The notes beneath the pieces were generated by a model, which saw nothing but the letters and a program-made list of their open reading frames with translations, did not search any database and was not told where the DNA came from. A stretch of DNA of 64,000 nucleotides from Antennarius striatus (taxonomy: Eukaryota > Chordata > Actinopteri > Lophiiformes > Antennariidae), in assembly GCF_040054535.1 (NCBI RefSeq), contig NC_090783.1:7026001-7090000 (forward strand), given 5' to 3'. Both the position numbers and the translations under genes were made by a program. Numbering within the stretch: position 1 is the first letter of the stretch; every line of letters starts with the position of its first letter. Shown here piece after piece: positions 54,978-64,000 of the stretch.

Positions 54978-55720
54978 TGGATGACTTGCTGTATGTCACA
55001 TGTGGAAGAAATTTCTCTGGAGGTGGTGGCTGGCAGAACTGCAACATCTGGAACCTCCTAGTGTCAAAAAATGATATTTTCTGATTACATTCTAACTCTT
55101 TGTAATGTGACCAGAAAGTTCATGCAATATTTGAGAAATGATGAAACCATGTCTTTCTGCTACCAGTTTACTAATACATTTGACATATCTAATACAGTAT
55201 ATTAGATGCAGGCATCAACAGGAACATCTTGGTCATAATTCTGTGGTATATATAAAAAGAGGTTTTCTGATTGTCATATCGTAAATTGTTTAGGGTACAT
55301 TCATTCATTCATTCATTCATTCATTTTCTGCTGCTTTATCCGCCGTAGCGGGTCACGGGGAATTGGAGCCTATCTCAGCTGGCATAAGGCGTGAGACGGG
55401 GGACACTCTGGGCATGACCCCAGTGCACCGCGGAGCCACACACAAAGACAGACAACCATGCACACACACACACTCACTCCTACGGGCAATTTGGGACCAG
55501 CCAATCAACCTGAAGTACAGTACATGCTTTTGGAGGTGCGAGGAAGCCAGAAAACCCGGAGAGAACCCACGCATCATCAACTGTTTAAAAATTGTGCAAG
55601 TGTATATCACGTACCCGGGAGTGTCTTGCACGTACAGCTCCTTGTCTTTGTGGTGGACACACAGACTGGCCACAAATGGCTTTCAGAACAAGGTGTCGCT
55701 GGTAGTCTGCCAGCTTTTCC
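54978..55720 (-). pseudogene. Third partial cfap97 copy (parts of last two exons)
   Basis: Minus-strand fragments of the cfap97 last exon (55047-54978, 'MLQFCQPPPPEKF', 'TYSKSS') and of the preceding exon (about 55715-55610) are separated by a matching intron. That intron is split by the retroposon at 55303-55580. The exon end at 54978 passes directly into the LINE, so the 'PAWC' terminus is lost; the preceding exon is cut off upstream. It closely resembles the copy at 56051-56605 and probably arose by a second local duplication. Confidence 0.8.
55303..55580 (-). mobile_element. Longer retroposon of the (GAAT)n-tail family
   Basis: In reverse orientation, (ATTC)n at 55303-55326 is followed by 'tagcgggtcacgggg', 'gagcctatctcagctgg' and 'accccagtgcaccgcgg', then 'cctacgggcaatttggg' and 'ggagagaacccacgc'. 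The right part matches a motif common at the 3' ends of many fish retroelements. The same intron site in the copies near 44005 and 56410 is uninterrupted. Confidence 0.75.
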
Positions 55721-55985
55721 CCGTCACTGTCGCTTATGCTTAGGGTTCAGTTGGGTTTCTCTGTCTGTTAAAGTGCTTTGAAATGTCTGTTGCCGTGATT
55801 AAGCGCTATATAAATAAAACCTGATTGATTGAGACTGCATTATTGGTGCAGCGGTTGGTCCGATATGAAAACTGGTAGGGGTCCAGAGTAGGTGAGGAGG
55901 GAGTTGACGTGACTCATGACTTAGCTGCTCAAAGCACTTCATCAGGATGGGGATGAGTGCAACCGGGTGGTAGTCGTTGAAGGAG
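55716..55985 (-). mobile_element. Two short retroelement fragments between cfap97 copies
   Basis: At 55716-55830 is a block with 'taaagtgctttgaaatg' and 'aagcgctatataaataaa', known to me as a 3' end of fish retroelements. At 55845-55985 the minus strand reads 'LIPILMKCFEQL', an L2-type reverse-transcriptase segment. Both are inactive. Confidence 0.6.
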
Positions 55986-56050
55986 TGTACGTCTTTTTCA
56001 TTATATAAAAACTAGTTTCTACTGCATTATTCATGTGAAAACAGATGTTT

Positions 56051-58939
56051 TCAACACCAGGCGGGTTTGGCTGCCATCACTTTATTAGACTTGGATGTCT
56101 TGCTGTATGTCATTGGTGGAGGAAACTTCTCTGGAGGTGGTGGCTGGCAGAACTGCAACATCTGGAACCTCCTGGTTTCAAAAAAAGATATTTTCTGATT
56201 ACATTCTAACTCTTTCTAACGTGACCAGAAAGTTCATACAATATTTGAGAAATAATGAAACCATGTCTTTCTGCCACCAGTTTACTAATACATTTGACAT
56301 ATCTAAAATATTAGATGCAGGGATCAGCAGGAACATCTTGGTCATAATTCTGTGGTGCATATAAAATAAGGTTTTCTGATCACCATATCGTTAAAGTGTT
56401 TAGGGTACATCAACTGTTTAAAATTGTGCAAGTGTATATCACCTACCGGAGGGCGTCTTGCACGTACAGCTCCTTGTCTTTGTGGTGGACACACAGACTG
56501 GCCACAAATGGCTTTCAGGACAAGGTGTCGCTGGTAGTCTGCCAGCTGCTCTGACCGCCTTATGCCTCTTGTAGGCTTGGCTGACTCAAGCTTCTTCAGG
56601 AGAACCTGAAAGGATAACAATGAAATGTTAGCATGGTCGGAAATGGTTAGAAATTGACCTCAAAACCCAGCTTTCCTCTGAATGACACCTCAGAAACATG
56701 TGCATTTACTGTGTGAGGTCACTGCCAAAAGCTGTACCATGAAAAACACTTGAGAGAAAAAGATTTTGGTTGATAATGTTTGTGGTCAAACCAATAATCT
56801 ATTGCTTGTCAAATACATGGATTAGGAATGGCTTCAACATTTCTGTCCTTTACAATAGCCATACTTTTTTGATTGAAAATGAATACCAATTGTGAAAATG
56901 GCTAATCTTGGAATCCACTGCACTCGAGCTGTTTGCACTGAACAAATGAGGTGTCTTACATGTGTGGTGGATATCCTGCACACATGCAGATTTAATTACT
57001 TCACACTAAGAATAGAGAAAGCAAAGAAAAGCATTCCTGACAGCATAGAAAGATTGAGTCAAGAGGTAGAACAGTCTGTCCTGAAAATGGCCCAAATAGA
57101 TTCATTCATAAAAGATTTTCTACGCGATAGCAGCGATAAAGAAACATAGGTGACATTATTAGGAAGAGCAAAATGCATTTGTAACACATTACTGGCTGTC
57201 AATTGTGATTTCCTGAACCATTTTTAAGCAGTGCTAGCCATCAAGCTCTCTGTTTCCTTCATGAAGTGGTCAGAGTTATTATATAAGGTGAAGGGTTAAA
57301 GCCAGATATCCCAGCCTATCCCAGCCAAATCCATCCATGTGCACTTTCAGGGGAGACATTCTTGGTCCGATACCAACTGACTAGCACCATTATTGTATTA
57401 TTTAATAAATCCACACTACAGGAGAGGAAATACTGCTAAGGTGAAAACAATGTGTTACACCTGAGGACAATTACACTAGCTAAAGATTTAGGGAATCAAT
57501 CGTAACATTGCAGCAATCATGGGTTTGAAACTAGTTAATGTGTAGATTCTCTAATACATATAAAAAAATAAAGAAATTAACTTTAAACGAATGTCTAAAG
57601 TATTTAATACAACAATAAGTGAAACACTGACATCCAGATGTGCATGCTATACGAGTCTAATGTCATACAAATGGGTACACTTTGTCACATTGCAATATTT
57701 CATCTTAGAAAAATTAATTAGACTGAGTCACAGCCAGTAAATTATTCATATAGGTGAGCAGATGAAATTGCATGGATTACCCCCTACGGTTTAGTGTGAG
57801 AATAAAAAAAACATATGAACCCCAACTCACCAGGTTATCCCTCTTGATGCGTCTCTGTTCCCGCTGTCTGTTGATTGCACTATGAGAGAGTCGCTGTGTG
57901 TTACTGGCCTGGGTTTTCTGCCCCATTGTATTTCCTTGTCTGGAACCTGCATGGATACGTGAAAGCTCTCGAAGAAGTCGATCATTTTCTTGTTCGATGA
58001 CTCGGACCTCATCATTCCTGAATGAGTAGTTCGCCCTGTTTCGTCCTCCAGAATAGACCATTATACCTCCAGGCGGACTCTCTGAGTTCAAGGAACCTGA
58101 CAGATAAAATGCACACTTGCATAAGTATCTTAAATTGGGCTTGATTTTTTACAGTGAACAATGCATTATGGAGTGAACTTTGTTTCTTCCTCTGTTTCAT
58201 TAATATTGGGGTGGGAGTCAAAATTTAGGTGTAACTTAGAACCTTTCAGTTTGGTGAGTTTGAAACTAAGTTAAAAAATTATGTCTGCAAAGTTTAAAAG
58301 TAAGTGAATGCAGAGGAAGCAGTAAACAATAAAACAAATAACTGGTAAATCTAGCTCACTGACTTGTGATGGTTTTTCCAAGTAGACATTTCTTAGTCTT
58401 AAAGGGTCTCAAGTCAAACAGTTTAAGAAACACAGGCATAAATCAAAGGGCATAGCAATCATCATAGACAATAGAGAAGCACAAGCTTGCTCACACTTAT
58501 CTACTTCATGAGACAAGTCCTCATCTTGATGTAGGTCACTCTTCCTCTGCTGGTCTTTTATGCTTCTACGTCTATCCCTTGAGAAGTTTGGGTTTGAGAA
58601 CTGGAGCGGGTTGGAATCAGGAGAGCAGCGTGGGCTCACATCAGGCAGTGAGTCATCTGACTCTGAGTCCGCATGGGCCATTCTTGAATTGGTGGGCAAG
58701 GAAAGGGTTGATGAGTCTGCAGTTCCTCTCTTGCTGCTCCTGCCCCTGGGCTTCTCTGTGTCAATGCTAGCTTCACTTGAAGTGGGAGATGGGTTACGGG
58801 TGCACCGATTTCTTTTATGTTTTTTAGAAGATAGCGTTTTTTTCGAATTTGCAAAAGACTGTGTTGTACTGGGCAATAATTCTTCTTCAGATTCATCTGG
58901 ACTATTTGCTTCCTGATCAGCTCCAAGGTCTTTCTCCAT
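56051..58939 (-). CDS. cfap97-like 5'-truncated tandem copy (gene or pseudogene)
   Basis: Paralogous exons lie at 58939-58495, 58096-57831, 56605-56447 and 56161-56051. Donors GTGAGC, GTGAGT and GTAGGT and their acceptors are preserved, phases agree, and all four frames are open, giving about 326 residues from Met at 58939. The conserved block is present ('NYSFRNDEVRVIEQENDRLL', '[13 protein letters not shown]', '[20 protein letters not shown]') and it ends '...AAKPAWC'. Missing are the original start codon and the [13 protein letters not shown] motif: the acceptor region continues into a shortened sequence with an in-frame stop just before Met 58939. Whether it is transcribed is unknown. Intact frames argue for recent origin or retained use; loss of the N-terminus argues for decay. 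Confidence 0.6.
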
Positions 58940-58984
58940 TGTTTTTTTCTTTGCCGAGGCTTTTATCTATGCAGTCACTTTTAC

Positions 58985-59547
58985 TTTCTAGGTAACACAC
59001 TGAATCTATAAAGCAGGATTATAGAAGACATTGGATTATTTACTAACAAACTCATCACACTTACACCACATCACAAATAACTATTTTTCAAACCATGGTA
59101 CTATTCATTCATTCCTACATTCATATGTATTCCATATTTTAACTACCTAATAATGGAAAAAAAGAAATTGTAATCTTATTAAACAAGAGCATCGACCCTT
59201 ATGTCAACTCTGCTCAGAAAGACAATTCAGATGTGGGAATGGAGCTGGGCCAATCGAATCTTACGCCAGGTAAAACTTTCCAAGAACTTCATAAGGTGAC
59301 ATACATGTATTTTTGTGTTCAATCCAGCTATGTACAATATTCGAAATATGCCCACCTCTGTCTTTCCTCAGTGACTCTGACTTTCACAGACGCTGCAAGT
59401 TTTTGCAACCATCAGCGAGGTAAATTTATAGTTTCCAGCCCTTTCATCCAGATGATAGGAACCTTAGCCAATCACAGCTGAGTTGTGATGTCACATCACG
59501 CATAGTGCAGCCAAAGATTAAAGATTAAGAGATTAAAGATCCCTTAA
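58985..59547. other. 5' flank of the truncated cfap97 copy
   Basis: 'aacacactgaatctataaag' at 58994-59013 is paralogous to the 5' edge of the first cfap97 coding exon, including its acceptor. Beyond it no promoter or first exon was recognised. Confidence 0.45.
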
Positions 59548-59890
59548 AATCTTCTTCTTTTCCTTTTGGCTTTTCCCTTCAGGGGTCGCCACAGCGAATC
59601 AATATCCTCCATGTAACCCTGTCTTCTACATCCTCTTCTCTCACACCAACTACCTTCATGTCCTCTTTCACTACATCCATAAACCTCCTCTTTGGTTTTC
59701 CTCTAGGCCTCCTGCCTGGCAGTTCAAAACTCAGCATCCTTCTACCAATATATTCACTATCTCTCCTCTGGACATGTCCAAACCATCTCAGTGTGGCCTC
59801 TCTGACTTTATCTCCAAAACCTCTAACATGTGCGGTCCCTCTGATGTGCTCATTCCTGATCCTATCTATCCTGGTCATCCAAAAAGGCCT
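59548..59890 (-). mobile_element. RTE LINE, 3' fragment
   Basis: The minus strand reads a continuous frame with 'RGTAHVRGFGDKVREATLRW', 'FGHVQRRDSEYIGRRML' and 'RPRGKPKRRFMDVVKEDM', ending 'IRCGDP', plus the GAA-rich tail. It is the 3' end of the family represented at 10232-13329 and preserves the C-terminal frame that is broken there. Confidence 0.85.
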
Positions 59891-60384
59891 CTGCTGTCTG
59901 TTACAGAGTTGGACTCAATGACAGTGCTAAATGCTAAATCAGTGTTTTCTGATGGAGGGATTTTCCTTTCTTTTCTGTTAGTCTTTAAATTGTTCCAACT
60001 CTTCAGCACAAGGTGTCAAAGTCACTCAGTATCCCTGTCCATTGCCTGAGATCTTCCAGTTCCAGACAGCCCCACGTTTAGCTGCTGTGTTTGAAGCAGC
60101 TATTCAGACGATTGCCTGTATGAACACATCTGCAGCGACACAAAGATCAAGAATCACAGTGTGTTTGTGTTTTATGAGTTGAACTGAATGATGTTTGTAG
60201 AGGTGGGAGGAAGCCAAAGGACCTTAACAGAACAATATCTATGAACATGTATCTAACATGTATAAGATGTTAATATAGACAGACAAGAGTATGAGCGTAC
60301 GATCAGTCAGATGGGAATCAGACGTTTCAAGCCTGACTGATGCCAATTTCTGAACCCAATTCGGCAATTTTTTTTCTTGCATTT
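59891..60384. other. Intergenic DNA, no gene recognised
   Basis: No exon or repeat is recognised. Confidence 0.4.
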
Positions 60385-60442
60385 TGGGATAGGCTCTAGC
60401 TCCCTGTGACCCACTGCGGAAGAAAAATGGATGAATGAATGG
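60385..60442 (+). mobile_element. Tail fragment of the (GAAT)n retroposon family
   Basis: 'gggataggctctagctccc' and 'cactgcggaagaaaa' followed by GGAT/GAAT repeats match the 3' end of the element at 43662-43782. Confidence 0.6.
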
Positions 60443-60849
60443 TCTCATGACTTACGTACTTACTTACCTACCTACCTGGCCAGACTGATCCTGTGATCTC
60501 ACTTTGTTCTGTCTCTTCTTTTCATTCCCTTTGTGCTCTGATCTAGGATTCTTTGTTATGTCATACAATAACAAAGAATGATCTGGGGCCTTAAGTTACG
60601 AGTGTGCAAACTAAATTAAAGCCGATTAATGTCTAGTCTAAATGACATTTTGCACTCGTTTGCTGTTTGCACTTCAGTCAATCTGTACAGCATGAATGAC
60701 TATACAGTATATACAATATATAGAGAACAGTTTTGAACTATGTTTACAATGATTAGGGCATGATTAACAGTATGTACATGATGCAAACAGGAATTGCGAT
60801 AATACAATGATAAGTCCAGTTCACTTTGCTGTGGGAGGGGTGAATTAAG
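60443..60849. other. Intergenic DNA, no gene recognised
   Basis: AT-rich. Short (TTAC/CTAC) repeats near 60455-60475. Nothing else recognised. Confidence 0.4.
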
Positions 60850-61850
60850 GGGGTGAATTTAAGGGCCATGGGGTGATGGGGTGCAGGGGTTAGCAGGGAG
60901 ACAGCTGTAGGGAAAAAGCTGTTCCTGAACCTGGCGGTTTTTTGTCTGGAGGCTCCTGTAGCGCCTTCCAGAGGGCAGGAGATAAAACATTCTGTATGCT
61001 GAGTGGCAGGAGTCCTTTACGATGATTTGGTGCTCTCCTGAGACAACGCTTCCTGTAAATGTCCTCAATGGCAGGAAGCGAGAGCAATTAGTCATCCAGG
61101 TCAGGTCTGTGAAATGTGGTCCCCAGGAACTTGAGGCTGGTCACACACTCAACTGTCACACCATTGATATGGATGGGTGAACGAGTGCCAGTATTCCTCC
61201 TGAAGTGCACAATGAGTTTTTTGGTCTTGGGTACATTGAGCAGCAGGTTGTTGTTGCTGCACCACACAGCCAGGCGATCCACCTTCTCCCTGTAGGCCGA
61301 CTCATCATTGTTCTGGATGAGGCCAATCACCGTGGTGTCATCCGCAAACTTGATAATGGAGTTGGAGTCATGTTCAGGTCTGCAATGATGGGTGAAGAGG
61401 GAGTACTCAAGACACAGCCTTGTGGTGAGAATGGAGGTCTAACTGAAAATGTTGTGGCCTGTTAGTCAGAAAGTCTAGTACAGTAACCAGTTGCAGATAG
61501 GAGCTCTGATGCCCAGGTCTGTGAGTTTGGTTATTAACTTTGCAGGAATGTCAGTGTTAAATGCTGAACTGAAGTCAACAGCAGCATTCTGGCATGTGTG
61601 TCACTGTTGTCCAGGTGTGAGAGGACAGAGTGAGCGCTATGGAGGCTACATCTTCTGTACTCCTGTTCTTCTGAAAGGGAAATTGGTGGGGGTCCAAGGT
61701 GGGGGGCAGACAGGATTTGAGATGTGCCAGAACCAACTGCTTTAAGCCTTTGATGATGATGGGTGTGAGCGCCACTGAATGGTTTTCGTTGAGGCACGTC
61801 AGAGTGGAGTGTTTTGGTACTGGCAATATAGAGGTGGATTAAAGGAAGCT
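60850..61850 (-). mobile_element. L2-type LINE, 3' half
   Basis: The minus strand reads 'HSVALTPIIIKGLKQL', 'HLKSCLPPTLDPHQF' and 'NRSTEDVASIALTLSSHTW', then the catalytic FADD within 'SIIKFADDTTVIGL' (near 61339-61362). Next come 'WCSNNNLLLNVPKTKKLIVH' and, after a frameshift, 'SCHSAYRMFYLLPSGRRYRS'. This is the L2/Maui arrangement. At least two frameshifts make it inactive. Confidence 0.82.
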
Positions 61851-62573
61851 ACAACAACAGTATGAGCCAAGGACAGGTTGAATAAATCCATCAGGTTCAT
61901 TGCGTTTCACTCAGGTTCCAAAACAGTAGCCATTTTTGTGCACTATGTTGATTATGGCTGTTGTTATTTTGTTTTTCTCTCATTTTTGATTTTTTGTTCC
62001 TACCTTTATGTTTATTCGTTTATTCATTCATTCATCTTCATACCATTTCATAAAGGTCACATGACCTTTACCTTGAAGATAAGGTCTCTTGCAACAGAAA
62101 GAATGGAATGTAAAGCAGCTTAAATTAAGCATCAGTTGGTTGACTAATTTTATTTTTGAGTGTTTGAGAGAAAACTATTCTTAGGCCAACTCAGGGACAA
62201 TGCATCATTGATTTTTAGATTTAATATTGTTCATAGTTCCTCATAATAAATACAGAACAACTGTATACTATATCACAGAACAGGTAATGTGACACAACGT
62301 GCACCTGTGAAAATTTTTAGGAACATTTTGCATGCATGAGATTATGAATGAGTGAGTATATACAAAAATAGGTGACTTTTATCAGTTTGAAATATCAAAT
62401 CTTTGCATTATATTCAGCTGAATAGATAGAAAAGGACTTAGAAGTCATTGGATTTTATTTAACACTATTGCAGGTATCATTCAAATCTGCAACACTGACT
62501 ACATTTCTGTGACACAAACAGGTTTTTCAGATGCGTCACAAATAACAAAAGAAATTTGACATGTTTGGAGAAC
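61851..62573. other. 3' flank of ufsp2
   Basis: A candidate minus-strand polyadenylation signal (plus-strand TTTATT at 62454-62459) lies 115 bases beyond the ufsp2 stop. A near-perfect palindrome, AGGTCA-CA-TGACCT, lies at 62054-62067. No other gene is recognised. Confidence 0.45.
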
Positions 62574-63897
62574 TCAGATGACCTTTGGCCTCTGAGGCAA
62601 ACACAGATTATAATATGCAGTTTGATCCCAAAAATCTGGTCGTTTCCAGCCACACCAGCCCTGAAAGGACAAAAGACATCAAACTAAGAACTGTAGACTG
62701 TAATCAATGGCAATATATACTTTATTAAGAGAAATGTAAATGTTTAGAAACTTTACCTTGTCTGTGATAACCTGTAAGTCTTCTCCTCCAGTATAATGTG
62801 GATCTAAGATGAGATAGCGTATCTCCCCAGTGGTCTCGCTCCATGCCACACCTAGAATAGTGTGAGCTAAAACTCCACCTCCTGCAAAGTCGGAAGAAAA
62901 GTTTCATGAAAGGATCATAAAACATTCATTGCTGATTAGTTAGCCTCAGAAGCTGAACCTCATCCAGATGCATTCTATAAAGGGAAGGCAGACATCACTG
63001 TCACAGATATCTCCAAACCCTGGGAACTCTTACAAGAACAATCTGCCTAGGAAAAAAAGGTAAATATATCCATTTGACTTTGTGGTGAAGTGTCCCTTTA
63101 AATTTTCAATTTTGAATCCAAGGTTTATGCTGATGGTAGATCACTGACTGGTTTTTAATATCCTTCCTATGCTCCGGTGCTGTTGGTTGTATTGGTTTTG
63201 GTGAAGACTAGTATTATACAAATTAATACAGACAAATGTTGTGGTTGCAAATTCCATGTACGCAGTCAAACAAAAAGTGCCCAAATCATCTGAATGTATT
63301 TTGAAAATAGTTCTAAAATAAATAGTTCCAGCTCACCAATCATGATAGGAGTCCCTTCAGTAAGGAAGTGGTTGGCCAGTTCTCTGCCTTTGGAGGCCAA
63401 GTCAGAACCTTGACTGAAGATGAAAGCTTCATCATCAATACAGTAAATATTACATACAGTGTACACAGTATCTCAATCTGCTGTTCATTACCATCAAAAC
63501 AACATACCTCACAAACATGATCTTAGAAGTCACCTGAAGCAGCTGGTTCAGAACAGCCTGAATCTCGATGGACCCGATCCACTGGCGTGAGCCAACGAAT
63601 GCTGCTGGTTTGTCTCCAATATCCACTAAAGCCTTGATGGATAACAACCCATTAAATACAGCCATTTGGAATCTTTTATTGTATTGTGGTAGTTGTGCCG
63701 AGTATTATGCATGCACAGACTCCATGCTGTACCTGTTGGATCTCCTTGTGAGTGGGAACAGCTCTCTCTACGTAGCCTTGCTGCTGGAACCAGGAGCAGA
63801 TGGTTTGAAGGGAACGGTATGCACAGCCCCAGCCGTTGTCATCCATATGGTCCTGCATATAGTGATAGTAGCTGTAGATTCCCTGGACCAAGTACAC
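62574..63897 (-). CDS. ufsp2: UFM1-specific protease 2, C-terminal exons (partial)
   Basis: Five minus-strand exons, 63897-63733, 63632-63508, 63413-63337, 62881-62757 and 62660-62574, encode the last 193 residues. All borders are GT/AG and phases agree (0, 2, 1, 0). This is the catalytic peptidase-C78 domain. The nucleophile Cys lies in '[12 protein letters not shown]', and the Asp and His of the active site lie in 'ILDPHYTG'. '[18 protein letters not shown]', '[18 protein letters not shown]' and the end '[13 protein letters not shown]' are also characteristic. Family knowledge: the cysteine protease matures the ubiquitin-like modifier UFM1 and removes it from targets at the endoplasmic reticulum. 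The N-terminal part lies beyond the right edge. Nothing looks damaged. Confidence 0.95.
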
Positions 63898-64000
63898 CTT
63901 GAGAAAAGACGAGCATAAATATGAACAAATAATGGATATCAATCCTCTCAGAGAATGTCTCAATATCCATCTTCAAAAGTGGGAAGCAACTGTGACAAAG

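Overview
The window looks like nuclear DNA from a ray-finned fish, most likely a percomorph teleost. Three things point that way: genes split by short GT/AG introns, fish-type dispersed repeats (RTE, L2 and L1-like LINEs, tRNA-derived SINEs, hAT-like and other short DNA transposons), and abundant CA, TAA and AT microsatellites. No species can be named. There is no sign of prokaryotic, viral or organellar genes, and no CRISPR array.

Three intact protein genes and one partial gene were rebuilt by hand from open frames plus splice sites. helt (+, 17645-19302) encodes a bHLH-Orange transcriptional repressor. slc25a4 (+, 40826-42573) encodes the ADP/ATP carrier of the inner mitochondrial membrane. 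cfap97 (-, 43511-47301, with a non-coding first exon near 48.1 kb) encodes an axoneme-related protein. The last five coding exons of ufsp2 (-, 62574-63897), the UFM1-specific protease 2, run off the right edge. The order and orientation helt+, slc25a4+, cfap97-, ufsp2- matches the conserved block on human 4q35.1, but snx25, lrp2bp and ankrd37 are not seen between cfap97 and ufsp2. These genes do not form a pathway; what they share is the conserved neighbourhood.

Layout. 1-17 kb: repeat-rich intergenic DNA, including an RTE retrotransposon nested in an L1 relic (10.0-14.1 kb). 16.4-19.4 kb: helt with its GC-rich upstream region. 19.4-40.8 kb: a gene-poor stretch with microsatellites and a few repeat relics. 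40.8-48.2 kb: slc25a4 and cfap97. 48.2-59.0 kb: a tandem duplication of cfap97, opened up by LINE, hAT-like and SINE-like insertions. It holds a 5'-truncated second copy (56.05-58.94 kb) and a third partial copy whose last exon runs straight into a 5'-truncated LINE (junction near 54978). 59.5-62.0 kb: RTE and L2 fragments. 62.5-64 kb: ufsp2.

The most unusual region is the cfap97 array. The second copy has lost the N-terminal acidic motif but keeps every downstream splice phase and frame. The first copy has a one-base loss in its last exon that is exactly offset by an acceptor seven bases upstream. Also notable are a dispersed repeat family carrying TNAAGGTCA nuclear-receptor half-sites, two full matches to the CTCF core, several perfect hairpins, and nested insertions with clear target-site duplications.
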